A DNA stretch of 64,000 nucleotides from assembly GCA_026874595.1 (NCBI GenBank), contig CM049308.1, positions 13,290,001 through 13,354,000 of the forward strand. Direction: 5' to 3'. Numbering within the stretch: position 1 is the first letter of the stretch; each line of letters starts with the position of its first letter. This document shows positions 22,997 to 34,962 of the stretch, one piece after another. The notes beneath the pieces are model-generated. The model had not been told where the DNA came from, made no database searches, and worked only from the letters and a program-made list of their open reading frames with translations. The translations under genes and the position numbers were made by a program. This stretch comes from Sipunculus nudus. Its lineage: Eukaryota > Annelida > Sipuncula > Golfingiida > Sipunculidae.

Positions 22997-23146
22997 TGTT
23001 ACGAAGATAAATTGTTCAGGGGAAAACATTTATCTGATCCGAACCCCTGTTGGTGGCGCACAAGTGAGGCGTACCAACCTCTTCGCTAGAAAAAGCAAGC
23101 TTCCCTAGCGAGACAGTTCGGTCCGCTTTTATGTCACCCCGTAACA
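22997..23146 (-). repeat. 5' terminal repeat of the TRIM-like element with tRNA-like core
   Basis: Same layout as the other repeat, with substitutions: A box TAGCGAAGAGGTTGG and B box GGGGTTCGGATC. The two repeats have diverged clearly, so the insertion is not recent. Confidence 0.75.
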
Positions 23147-24169
23147 GAGTTGGCATTCACTTTCCATGATGTGTTTTGTTAACACAATGTATGCATTTGC
23201 CAATGTTATGCACACTTGTAAATTCATGTAGTACACACTATTATCAGAAATATTTACCACTGTATCAAACTTCAGAAGTCGGTGCTGCCAGTGTTCAGTC
23301 TAACTGATCTTTCATGGATATATGATGAGGGAATGGAAGATCAAGGCGCAAGATAGGGAGTCGGATTTCCACCAAAAGTTTGGAAAATAAATTTAAAGAA
23401 TAAATAGGTTCAACAAATGCTTTCTATGTTCACCATCTTGATAGCATCTTAATTCAGTAAAAGTTGTGTTTGAGTTTTCATTGACTTGATTGGTGAATGT
23501 AACGGTTCTGTGCTTTCAGCTTCTGTGCTCCGGCAACCTTTGTACAGTTAAATTTTCTCTTTATGTCAGCTTTATGACCAAACACAGAATGCCTGGGGAA
23601 CTTGTATTTCATACCACTTGCTTCATCAAGGGAATATACATTAATGAGAATAGACGGATTTCTGAATATAATTACCCAATTTTATTATTACTTAATAGAA
23701 CAGTTTATAACATAAAATTCTGTAATATTGCCATCAACTTTTTATAACCTATGCCTGAATATTTTCTTTTATATTTTCCGAATGTTTTCTTCTGATAAAA
23801 CACACACCGTTCCATCTTACTAACTATTGATTTTTTTTATCTTATGTGCAAGGCTCAATGCGATCTACAATTTTGCATCATGTGCACATTGTGATAAATT
23901 GTTTCAAATAAATGTAATAAACTTTTTTTTTATTTCTGATAATATGTGTAAGTGCTAAACTTATAATAAATAAACATTATTTAAGCAAATGAAGTATTTT
24001 AAGACAACAACGGGAAATGCAAAGTCAATGTCAGCTTATTGGTAAGGACCATCTACAATATTACCACCTTACAGGTGTGAGCTTCTAAACATGTGTGTAT
24101 CCTGCCATGCATGTATTCAGTCTGAAATAAATACTTTTAAATGAATTAAATTTATTTTACATGGATTGT

Positions 24170-24340
24170 ACAACTAGTTATAATAACTAATACAAGGCAC
24201 TCACCTTAGTTCCGATGGTGGCGTTCGGTAGGGAAGAGTGGAGTCTGAAGACAAGGAGAAAACCACTACAACCTACTCTCCTAGCCACACCTGTTTTAGA
24301 AGCTTGTTCGCCAGTGGAGAGAGTCGAGCGTTTTACCATT
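24170..24340 (-). mobile_element. SINE family E, degraded copy in unit 2
   Basis: Counterpart of 17420-17590, with the same GTGTGGCTAGGAGAGTAGG and GTGGTTTTCTCCTTGTCTTC blocks on the minus strand. Confidence 0.6.
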
Positions 24341-25249
24341 CATTACATTGAAAGAGACATCGTGTTCAAACGTTTAAAATTAACATATATATTAGCTTTC
24401 CCAACAGTTTTCAACAAATAAATGTTACAGTTCGATGTGCTTGAAAAAAAAAACGCAATTTACCATAATTCTAATATAATAAAACCATAATTCATTCCCA
24501 GGGTCATTATACAATCTTAAAACCCATGGCATATGAATGAATTTCTCGACCCCAAAAACAGAGAAATGTCGACATGCAATGGATTCTAGCATAAATTTAA
24601 CCATATGTATAGTTATTAAAAAAAACGAGGAGAGTTGATACCTCTACGGCCCTCCAACATCATAAATTAGTATGGCAACCTACTACCACTGACACCTACA
24701 CATCGCTATCAACCCCACATGAGGATGTACACAATTATTAATGGCTAGTGTTTTTATTGAGCTCAGTTAGTAATACAACTGTTATTTTTTCCACTTACCG
24801 GTACCGCAAAATCCGTAGCCGCCAGACGGTCGATTCATTATCAGAACATTTCACTTTTCTCCCTACGTTATGTGCCCAGTCTTATAAATTTTGTTCTTTT
24901 CCAGTCGCTCTTGCCATATCTCTGATTTCATATAAGTTTACAACAAAAGTTCATTTGCATTGGCAATCACCTTGTTTCATTCAAGACAATTTCAATCATG
25001 GGGAAATTTCCGTACCAGATGACCTCACAGTAAATCTTTGGGTTGGTTGGCAGTTAAGACCTATGACATCACGGCCGTAGTTTTGTACATTATACTCATA
25101 ATCAAATGACATCGATTCTACATGAAATCCAAACTTTAAACAACACTAATGAAAATCAGACAAACGCTATTCAGTGGAGCTTCAGGTTGCAGCTACTACT
25201 GAGCAGTTGTATCCAGTAACTGATCTTGACTCTGTGCGCAACCACAGAT

Positions 25250-25830
25250 GGTAATTAGGGCCCCCCTTGAAAAGCGGTGCCCTATAGTGATAACCGTGTC
25301 AGTCCGTCCGTCCATCCGTTCGTCCGTCCGTCAGTGACGCTTTCCTTCGTGTGTGATATCTCAACATGAACGTGCTTGATCTTTCTCAAATCCACAGGGT
25401 TGATTGATAGTTATGAGGGCTCCTGACTTATTGAATAACAGACCTGTCGGAATTTCACTATTTCCGCCAGAGCTCAATCGGTGTTTTCCTTTTGCGCGAA
25501 TTCTCTACATGAACATGCTTAATCGTTTTCATATTCACAGGGATGACTGGAACCAATTAGGGCCCCACACTTATTGAATTACAGGCCTGTCGAAATTCCA
25601 GTATGGCAGCTAGAGCACAATTGGTAATTTTCTTTTGCGCGTGATATCTCAACAAGAAACTATTTGGTCTTTCTCATATTCACAGGGATGAAAGTTCCCA
25701 AAAAGGACTCCAGACCTTTTAAACTACAGACCTGTAACTTTTTCAAATTCACAGGGACGATCGGCGTCTGTATGAGGACTTGGAATTACAGACTTACTCA
25801 AAATCAAATATTGCCGCAAGAGTACAATCG
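25250..25830 (+). repeat. Array of about 145-bp units, four copies (unit 2)
   Basis: Same units as 18520-19480, with CACAGGG motifs at about 25393, 25536, 25682 and 25752. At least two units are missing compared with unit 1. Confidence 0.75.
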
Positions 25831-26046
25831 GTGATTTTGTATTGCATTCATTGTTTCAGGCATATTTATTTAATAAGATTTCAACCTTCAACCAGTAAGA
25901 CTTTTGTTCCCTCATGCATAATGATAAAAACCTATTTCTGTTTGTCATTTTTAAAATATACTAAACTTTTTACCCATATGTAAACTTGTCCGGCACTACC
26001 AGAAATGCGGGGCCCTCTGAGAACCATTGTCCGACCACATTTAGTT

Positions 26047-26047
<1 letters not shown>

Positions 26048-26097
<50 letters not shown>
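26048..26097. repeat. (TA)n microsatellite
   Basis: Counterpart of 19685-19729. Confidence 0.95.
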
Positions 26098-26102
<5 letters not shown>

Positions 26103-26174
26103 TTATTTATTGTGTTGTTTCATATACATCTTTTTTGTATATACGTATGGAAATTATAGTAATGTATCACCACT

Positions 26175-26280
26175 TTGCGCGGACACTACAAGTATGCTTT
26201 AGCTTATCGTATGTTTCGCAAGGCTGGTGCGTTCACTTTTAAATGCATGCACGGGTATAACGTAGGCATATAGACATCAT
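26175..26280 (+). other. Empty site of the LINE insertion
   Basis: A single, slightly diverged copy of the 105-bp sequence that is duplicated around the LINE in unit 1. It runs straight into ATCAACATATATTTG. Confidence 0.8.
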
Positions 26281-26416
26281 GTATCAACATATATTTGATT
26301 TCAGTACTGTTATTCCTGTTGTATAGCATATTGTGTACATCCAGAGACTTATTTGTCCCACTTTTAATAGTCAAGCTTTTACAGAATGGGAACACTTAAC
26401 TATGTATTAACAATCG

Positions 26417-26418
<2 letters not shown>

Positions 26419-26472
<54 letters not shown>
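26419..26472. repeat. (TA)n microsatellite
   Basis: Alternating TA. The counterpart in unit 1 is only about 20 bp. Confidence 0.95.
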
Positions 26473-26475
<3 letters not shown>

Positions 26476-26812
26476 CTGGATCACTTAATTTTTTTTTGAT
26501 CACTTAATCATTGTTTTTACGTGTGTCTATATTCATTTACCAAGTGAAATCAATTTTCCTGTGACTTGCTTTGAAGTGTCATGGACTTGAAATGGACTCG
26601 TTGATAATGAACTTTGATTAACGCGAATATTTTAAGTCACATTTATTTTTCTTGTTTCTGTATTTATCTATATATATGTATGATTCTAACCGATGCACCA
26701 TGTATCCTGCTGTGTCCATGCCTAGTTAATTTATATTCTTTGGTCAATATTTTTATTATTATTATTATTATTATTATTGGTATTTCAGACCCGGTAGTGT
26801 TTAATTTCAAAA

Positions 26813-27520
26813 TCACCAGTTAAAAAGAACCATAATAAAACATTGATGTATATATGACATAAAGAATCAGTTAAAAGTGGTCATGTATGTCAGCAGTGAG
26901 GTGTAGCAGTGGTAAATGCCAAGCAATTGATCGTGCACGACAGCTGGAAAGCTGTTCCAGGTACACAAGGTGATTAGCTCGGGTTATTTCATGAAGCTTT
27001 CATGGTCAGTATAATTCTCATTACTGACGTCAATGGAGCCAGGAATTAGTGCTGGCCAGGTTAGAATATAGGGTATAGTGGACATGCATAGAATAGGGGT
27101 GTCAGAATCAGTATGAACACAGTAATCTATAGTATATTAAGTAATTATAATTTGATAATCAGTTATTGGTAACATCACATAGATTAACATTATTTAATTA
27201 GTACGTTTCAGTAAATAGGCAATTTAGTTAATTTACCCAAGGTAACCCTCACACTTCCCCAATATTACAATATTCCACATGAACATGTATGAGAGGTTTC
27301 CTGTTTGGCAAAGCCATGTTTGGGTGACGAGTGATCCTTCCCTGGGGGTCATTGGCTATTTAAACGGGCATTATCAATGGTCAGGGGGAAAGATAACCGG
27401 GGGAAGAAACCACGTCAACCAGGCCGGACACGTATAACTACGTTCTGCGAAATTACCACCGTCAACGGTTCATCACTCTTCGTGTTAATGGATCCCGTGA
27501 GTTGTCGCCCCCCCCCCCCC
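26813..27520 (+). repeat. Family B repeat, copy 2, ending in poly-C
   Basis: Matches 9962-11064 without the 365-bp insertion. It ends at GGATCCCGTGAGTTGTCG and a 13-C tract (27508-27520). Its first 130 bases form the end of duplication unit 2. Confidence 0.7.
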
Positions 27521-28004
27521 TCCCGAGGGCGGGTGTTTATATACAGACATATATATTTAAATAAAAAGTCATATGAATAAAAAAAAAATACCAAAGTGAT
27601 TTAACAAACAGCTGTTGGTGACTTGAAAGAGCAAAGGTATGATATGTAAGAAACGCTGATTTCAAATTATTCTGTTATTTAAAATAATTAATGTGTGTGA
27701 AAAAAGAGAAATTTGTTGATTCAAGTTTTGGAACTTAATTCCCTCCAAACAAAACGCAATCCCTCAGGGTTTTTTTTTTTAATTTTTCTTCCAAAGTAAT
27801 TTTTTTACTTGGCAAATTGAAATAATTTGAATTGTTAAAAAAATATATAAAAAGGTGAATTATGCTTAATACCACTGGGAGTATTGGTATATGCGGGAAA
27901 GTAATGGGGATTTAGAGTTCTCTTCATCAAAAATAAATTTTTAGGGAACCGGGATTTCATTCGTTTAACCCCTGATACTTCAACATATTATTTATATATA
28001 TATA

Positions 28005-28036
<32 letters not shown>

Positions 28037-29012
28037 ACTTATAAAGGTGTATGTTAAGTGTATGTTTGTGTGTTAAAATACATTATTATTGAACCTTGCT
28101 TACATTTCAGATAACCTTGAATGATGAGGCACTCATTCGGGGAACCAAAATATGAATGCACTTTTCATATACACAAACAAGAACATAAGCTGTACTGACA
28201 CTCTCGCAAAAAAAAAAAAAAAAAAATGGTAAGCGTAACTCTGTACCATGAGACTGAAAAAAAAAGACCGTAGGTGTACAAAATCAGGGAATTCTACTAT
28301 ATGTAGACTATTATCCCGGAGGTTATCATCGCTTCAGCATTCAGTGTGCTAGAAGTATTTATTATGCTATCATTCAATACATACCCTCACTAAATACATA
28401 TAAAATTAGACGAACAAATAACAGCTTGCCATGTGCACTGCCAAATATTACGAAGAAGGAAATACTCCAGATAAAGAAAGAATTTTGGTAAAAGATCACA
28501 CAATTTACTTTTTTTATTGCGAGAGAGTGAACCAGCTAATAACAAGTTAACATAAACATATCGGGATTCATTCATCAATTAACATGTCTGTTTAAATAAA
28601 TTTTAATGCTTACATTTAATGTTTAAATCAAGTGTTTTTGATGTGTTGAATTATTAAACTGTGGACAAGGTGGTTAATGGCATCCATAAATATCAACATA
28701 TGTGTCCTGTTTCCTAATTGCCACCTTAAATTCAACACACTTGACATTCAGCGCACATACAAAATTCTCAGCCAGATTTAACTTATCTGGGATTACTGGA
28801 CTTTAGCAGTCTTGTCTGACACTGAAAAGGTGCGCAAAGCTATTGCACCTGATAAATATTTTGATAGCCGAGTACTTACGCAACAAAAACAGAACACATT
28901 AACAGTGTTTACTATAGTTTAGCATTGTTATCGGATTTTATATACACGGTCGCTGATATGAAGGATCAGAGGCGTCAATTTTTCTTCAAGGGTGGGGGGG
29001 GGGGATGACTTT

Positions 29013-29061
<49 letters not shown>

Positions 29062-29097
29062 AATTATTACTTTTTCAGCGTCTCTGAGTGACATATT

Positions 29098-29100
<3 letters not shown>
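27521..29100. other. Non-coding stretch with simple repeats
   Basis: Contains (TA)n at 27990-28035 and 29021-29056, a poly-A run at about 28208-28226 and a G run near 28985. No gene was recognised. Confidence 0.5.

Positions 29101-29146
<46 letters not shown>
29100..29146. repeat. (TA)n microsatellite
   Basis: Directly abuts the 3' end of the Helitron-like copy 2. Confidence 0.95.
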
Positions 29147-29149
<3 letters not shown>

Positions 29150-29150
<1 letters not shown>

Positions 29151-30140
29151 TAGCTGATAAACCCGGTATACCGTGCTAATTACCGGGGTTGGGGAGATAT
29201 ATTAACTGAGATGTGAAATGTTGGCTCTTTTTTTATTCTAAAAGTTAACGAAAATATAGGTTTTTCAGTGGGAAACTGTCTGGATAAGATATGTATAATT
29301 TTTACATTTATTTTGTGGGTTGTCCTCGTGGCAAGAAATTTATACATCGGTATGCTTACCTTGAAGACCTGGTCATTGATGATGTTAACATTGCGAACCG
29401 GAATGAGAATCGGGGTCATTCAGGTTTTCGATGATATTTGACTTGATTCTATCGTTGGACGTATAAAGATAAGGTTGATGTGAGGAACACATGAAAGATT
29501 GATTAAATGTACGTTGCAAGGAAACTGTTCCTGAAGAAAAAAAAAAAGAAATATGCATACCTCGTAAGTAGCAGAAGCGGACCCAACGGGAATCCATGCA
29601 GAGGGTCCGTATCCCAATTTCAGCCACCGCAACTTTTTTTTCATTGTATCATACAAATGTTGAGGCCTGAAACCCGTGACACCACTCCACCTCACCCCAC
29701 TCCACGTCTGTTCCTGAAATTGGGATTTGAATTAGGTTTTGTCATTAATCCTCCTGGGTTGAACTGTCCATTTCATAAAGCGAAAAACATGTGTTTTCCT
29801 GTTTTACTGACCACGCACGTGGGTGAGAGCCACGTTCAAATGTAATGACCGACAGGCTCAAATCCCTCACTGAAAGCAAGCGTTATTCATATGAACAATA
29901 GTAGTGTTTGAGGTTGAGTGACCATGATGCAGTTCGGTTGTGCTCGGCCTAACCTCCGTGCAAGTCAGTAAAAGCGGAAAAAGCACTCAAAATTTTATGT
30001 ACATTAAAAATTATTTATTCTCATATCGCCTATGTCATTGCGGGGATAATAACCTTTAAAATGATGTATGGCACACTATTGTACACAACGCGGTTTAAGA
30101 GACCATTGCGAACAGACGTGAACCGAATTCCTTTTTTAAT
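29150..30140 (-). mobile_element. Non-autonomous Helitron-like element, copy 2
   Basis: Homologous in inverted orientation to 21761-22705. Its 3' end on the minus strand is a stem (CCCGGTA/TACCGGG, 29162-29168 with 29181-29187), an 8-base spacer and a canonical CTAG at 29153-29150, followed by host T. The 5' end is not clear: homology stops near GGAATTCGG (about 30123) and no TC terminus was found. Frames inside are not conserved between copies. Confidence 0.7.
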
Positions 30141-30935
30141 TATTATATATATATTTATGTATCTATACTTATTTATATATATATTCTTAATTATATTTCA
30201 AATAATCATAATATTATTATAGAAAATAAGTTATTTTTTTGTGAATTCTAAGCAAGGTTTAGATATAAAATTTTTTAGTAAATGGATTCAAAGTTTTTAA
30301 TTCTATTTATTAATATATTTCATTTGCAATATTATAATATTATGATTACATTGGCCATCCCCCCTTGCCAAAAAGTGGGGGTATCCCCCCTATATTGACG
30401 CCACTGTGAAGGATGGAGATTATTAGTGTCGGGGTTCACAAAGGGCTGTGATCGTTGTGTGTTACATAATCTGATACCAGTATGTTCTCTTGGCAAATCT
30501 GCTTATAAACCGGTGACTTGTATTATTTCACTGTGAATGTACACGTGACTGGGCATGTGAAAGATTCTCTCAAATTAGCTATTTACCAACTTTATAAATA
30601 CCTCTTTCAGTTGCCAAAAGTGTTAACTCGGGACTTTATTTTTCTAGGCAAAACAGAAATAAATTTAAACTGTATCTCAGAGAGAACTAGGTACGTTAAC
30701 TTAATATATTATGCAGAGTGGAGCACCTATGTCTGGTTTGATATTTACCACTTAAGGTTTTTCATTAAAAGTTTGGATTGATTAAAACTACACAAAAACA
30801 CCCATTACCATTGAAATCTAAAGAGTACTGACCTTGGCCCTAAAACAACAAATTCTGCACCTGCACTTAGTATCAAATTATATGTTTTTACCACAAGCAC
30901 TAGCACATAACTTGCACCATGGCAAAGGTCGTCAT

Positions 30936-30938
<3 letters not shown>
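30141..30938. other. Non-coding stretch, nothing recognised
   Basis: Very AT-rich, with no conserved frame. The 87-codon frame at 30518-30781 shows no known motif and has ordinary non-coding composition. Confidence 0.4.

Positions 30939-31003
<65 letters not shown>
30939..31003. repeat. (TA)n microsatellite
   Basis: Uninterrupted alternating TA. Confidence 0.95.
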
Positions 31004-31008
<5 letters not shown>

Positions 31009-31049
31009 AACAATACCAGGATGATTGAATGAACAGTCCACTTAAGAAA

Positions 31050-32100
31050 GGAAAATACTGCCAGTCCTAGTGGGAGCACAAACAGTCGCGGCAGACTACA
31101 TGCATATTTCCCCTTATGTCGACTCACATTTGGTTCCTTCGAGCGCTGTGGTCAAAGTGGCTTTCTTTAGCCTCGCTTTTGGTCATTTCTCATGCCATTA
31201 TTCTACAGCAGTTCCATATTTCAAGCCGTTCAGGACCATTTCAGACACGTACTATGTTGTTCTCAATGACACTTAACTAAAAGACCGAAAACATAAACCT
31301 TAGTATTTCCAGGAAGCCATATATAGTATTTGCCAGTTTTTTGACTACTTGACGAGTGATTTGCGACTGGGTAAGTGGTGAATTTTGAGTCGCAAACGTG
31401 CAAAAAGGAGTCGTTATCAGTCGTCCAGATGCAAAGACAAGTTACCACGTTATCACTTGAAGAGTGATTTGCGACCCGTTTAGTGATTTGATAGTTCCGA
31501 TATTATGGCCTTAAACCCCGCCCCCTTAACGACGGTTGCTCCACTCACACAACACACGAGGTAGAACAGAATAAATTCCGATTGGAAGATATGGGCCCAC
31601 TTGGCCATTCAAATTTTATTACATATGTTATATCAAGGAAAATGAGAAATTTTTAACTGATTTAAGTTTCAAGATTACAATTTTAAGCAATAGTGGGATC
31701 AAACCGTCCCATAAACAAACATATAAACAATGTGAACAAGAAATTGAAAACCAGAGTCCATCATCATAACATAGTAAGAATAACAGTGGTATATATGAGA
31801 TGCACTGTGATGTTTGAAGCAGTCCATTTCAATCAGATTTGAGGCATGAGTCCATAATTGCAAAGTGGTAAGATGAACGGTGGTATCTGACACGCACTGA
31901 GTCCCTAACCATAATATGGTAAGCAGAATTTTGCCACATTATATCAGATTATACAGTAACACTAATAAAAGCAGAGTCCATACAATAAGGTGTACAATGA
32001 TGAAAATTGAAGCGGGAATACATCACATACATCATAAGCCAAAATAAACAATGCAACATGATTCACTTATATAGGCTACATATATATCAATACAAGGTGA
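31050..32100. other. Non-coding stretch with a small repeat and an inverted repeat
   Basis: CGCGGCAGACTACATGC (about 31086) followed by CCTTATGTCGACTCAC resembles 44503-44545. TTTGCGACT and AGTCGCAAA (about 31360-31398) form a 9-bp inverted repeat. No gene was seen. Confidence 0.35.
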
Positions 32101-32720
32101 GTGGTGGGGAGGTTGCGGTGAAGTGATCTGACTAGAGGCAGGCAAGAGAGGAAATGGCGACTAGACTAGACTAGAACTAGTATTGCGATATTGGAGGCTC
32201 TGTTTATATAGGTCATGTTAACGCTGATACGGAGTGAATATTGAGCTACCGTCTGATTGGCACGACGGCTGGGATTCCTCGAAGGTCAAGGTCGGCTGGG
32301 TATCGGGATGTGATTGCGCAATCTAACGCGAGATTCTTTGCAAGAAAAGTCGGAACTTGTGTACAAGCGGGTGCTTGTTCTCAGTTGATGATAACATGGC
32401 GGCGCCCAGCGAGTCAGTTGCACATATATCCTGATATGTTTCGTTTTTTTGTCAGGACAACTCATCTTGTCACAGAACACTTAAAAGATGGCTCTCAGAG
32501 ATATGTGCATGTTATCAAAATATAGGAAAACATCGGTAGCGATGCCGTCTGAGTAACAGCCCGGTGAAGCATGGGCCATGGCGCTATGTGCGGAAGGCTT
32601 TAGCGCCTGATCGAATCTTCAGATCGAGCTCGAGGACGACAGAATAAACTGATGAGTAATAACATGACAGACCTCGATTGTGACTCGCGGCTCAACGTCA
32701 AAAGAGTGCCCGTTAAATGA
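32100..32720. other. GC/CpG-richer patch, possible promoter or first exon
   Basis: Clearly richer in GC and CpG than its surroundings, with an ATG in good context (AACATGGCGGCG at about 32394) and another (AAGATGGCTC at about 32486). The frames after them close within about 12 and 22 codons. No splice-linked coding exon or known RNA was identified. It could equally be an undetected repeat. Confidence 0.25.
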
Positions 32721-33840
32721 GAATGGAAGGGTTTTAACTTGCTGCTTTTGCCCTAAAATATTATAATAAAGTATATTTGGCATATAATTATTAATTCACA
32801 GCAGAAACTAATTTATTTCCTTTATAACTAAGTGCGTAAATTCTAACTTATTTAAATTTTGGACTATGACTATATGTGTTACATTATTAATAATACTTAT
32901 AATAGGTTTATTATTATTTAAAGGGCCGATTTTATAATTATTCTCTAAGTATAAATAATTTGTAAAATTTCAGATCAAATGAGCACTGCTCCCATATTGT
33001 GGCCCTTATTAAATCCCTCCAGGGGATTCACAACTTTACAAGTATTCCTGCTGAGCTCAGCTGCACGACCATTCCTCGAATGTATCATGGAGCCAGGTTA
33101 ATTGGATCCTGTACCGACAAACCATGTGGTGGTAGCCAGACCAATAGAGTCCAGGAAAAGAAATCCAGTGGTCTGCCAAATGGACCCCCCCCCCCCCAAT
33201 GACTTAGTATAAATTATCCTAAACTTATTGCTCCACTCTTTCGCTGAGAAAGTTTGTAAAAAAAACTGATGCATGTTTTCAAATATACTGTATATTAAAA
33301 TGATATCTCCACCACTTGCTGCTGCTGTATTGCCATGCCAAATAAACGAGAAAAAAAAAAACAGGTTTATAAATTTATTTATTTTGGAGTAACTGAATAT
33401 AACCAATGCGGCTATTTTACAGACTTTAATTATAAATGTGTGTCAATGTATCTTACATGCATGAATATATATACGTTAGTGTTCTATTTAAAATGACTTA
33501 ATTATTAAGTATCAGATTGATCTTGTAACAATCATTATTGGATCAAAAAATTTTTTAACAGATTTCCTGGGAACGTGATGTAGTCCAACAACCCAGTTTG
33601 CTCAGGCTGCATGAAACGACAGAGCAGAGATTGACGCCGCGTTCTGCGCGCACGCTGGCACATTCTTAGCAAAAAAAAAAAAAAAAAAAAAAAACAAAAC
33701 GATGCTTACTCCCAAGTTCCTTCGAGGGCGGTCAAAATTAGATCAGACCAGTTTATCAAAAGACAACGTGGAGGGGGGGGGGGGGGGGGCATCAAGTATA
33801 CATCCAAGTCCTGGGTTTGAATTGTGCATTGCAGAAGTCA
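32720..33840. other. Non-coding stretch with homopolymer tracts
   Basis: Contains poly-C at 33185-33197, poly-A at about 33670-33693 and poly-G at 33773-33789. No gene was recognised. Confidence 0.45.
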
Positions 33841-33854
33841 GCTACAGGCCTGTA

Positions 33855-34244
33855 ACGCAAACAGTCTAGGTCACAACCAGCCGTACGAGCTCCTACGGCC
33901 TGTTTGCGTCCAAATTTTGTGCAGAATCTCACGTGCCACGCAAGTCCGTCTTGCGAATTTTCGAGATCTTTGACAGTCCGTAATCAAGTACGGAGGATGT
34001 TGGACATGTTCAACAAATTCTACGAATTCTCAGCGAACAACGAGGCCGTAAGTGTAACTTGCTCCCCCAGCAAGGAGTTCGCATGTGTGACGTGCACTTT
34101 TGTAAGGTACCATGGGAAGAAAATACGTGGTCTAAGACGAACGTCGCAGCAATGAGGTGCAAGTACCACTTGCTTGCTGAGTACGTTTGTCCAACATCCT
34201 CCGGACGTCCTTACGGGCTGTCGGCGGCATAGAAATTTCGCAAG
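33855..34244. repeat. Foldback-type inverted repeat element
   Basis: Imperfect 57-bp inverted arms at 33950-34006 and 34188-34244 share GGAGGATGTTGGACA, CTTGCGAA and GACAGYCCGTAA. They are separated by 181 bases. Just outside lies a perfect 10-bp inverted pair, ACGCAAACAG (33855-33864) with CTGTTTGCGT (33900-33909). The 83-codon frame at 33904-34155 lies across the arms and is not considered a gene. Confidence 0.6.
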
Positions 34245-34318
34245 ACCAGGGGCGTAGCCAGGATTGAGGGAGGGGGCCATGATCAGTGGCGGATCCAGAA
34301 ATTCGAAAACGGGAGGGC

Positions 34319-34334
34319 GGGGGGGGGGGGGGGG
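34319..34334 (+). repeat. Poly-G tract, with further G tract at 34826-34839
   Basis: Sixteen G, followed by a (TAT)n-type stretch at about 34415-34446. The second tract has 14 G. Confidence 0.9.
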
Positions 34335-34413
34335 TGCTTATATGCATGTATGGGTACTAGTAAAACTGTTTAATATTCGTGTATATGTTTGTTTATAAAT
34401 ACATTATATTATG

Positions 34414-34446
<33 letters not shown>

Positions 34447-34962
34447 ACTATGCGATATATATTTCAGTGTAGGAGTGACTCACAAGCCCCTATCAGTTAT
34501 TTTTGAAGGCCTGAGTGTCATGTTGTCATGGCTACATTCTGAGTCCTAATGTACTGGGGTGGATGCTACTGAACATGATCAGTTGCTGGGTGGATGCCAG
34601 TGGGAGGCCCGACAAAATGGACCAGCTGGACGATGTTCAGATAGACGATGACCAGTTGGGCGATATCACGATAGACTAGCACGGGTTAATGTCCAGGTTA
34701 ATACAATCTTGTTGAGTGTGGCACGCTCCGACGACACGCTTGGTTTTTATAGCAAAACCTATTAACCGTGCCAATAAATATTCTTCTGCAACTGAGTTTT
34801 GTTTGTCTGTGTTTTTTTTTTTTGAGGGGGGGGGGGGGGTGCATAACAGACGATAGTAGTGGAAAGGGACGGCATTTATGGATTCATAAATGGCCTATGA
34901 ATGATTATATGAAATATGAATATATGATACAATTTAATAAAAACCTGTAAAATTTTTACATA

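Larger units (their letters stand above)
22740..23146 (-). mobile_element. TRIM-like LTR element with tRNA-like terminal repeats
   Basis: Two direct repeats, 22740-22895 (156 bp) and 22997-23146 (150 bp), each run TGTTACG...CGTAACA and flank a 101-bp internal region. On the minus strand, a PBS-like TGGGGTCTCGTCC starts 2 bases after the 5' repeat. A polypurine tract, AAGGGGGGGGGGGGA, lies directly against the 3' repeat. A 4-bp target duplication (GAGT) flanks it, and unit 1 has the empty site. The element has no coding capacity. The size and parts fit terminal-repeat retrotransposons in miniature. Confidence 0.8.
21450..26945 (+). repeat. Unit 2 of the tandem segmental duplication
   Basis: Collinear with 16105-21450. 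The junction reads GCACGACAGGATACGCACAT (about 21442-21461). It joins the family B sequence that continues at 26943 with the left edge of unit 1 (CATGACAAGATCTGCACAT at about 16108). The shared GACA at the joint suggests microhomology. Confidence 0.85.

Noticed and set aside
34132-34347. Proline-rich short frame near 34.3 kb
   Set aside because: It is produced by translation of the poly-G tract on the opposite strand.
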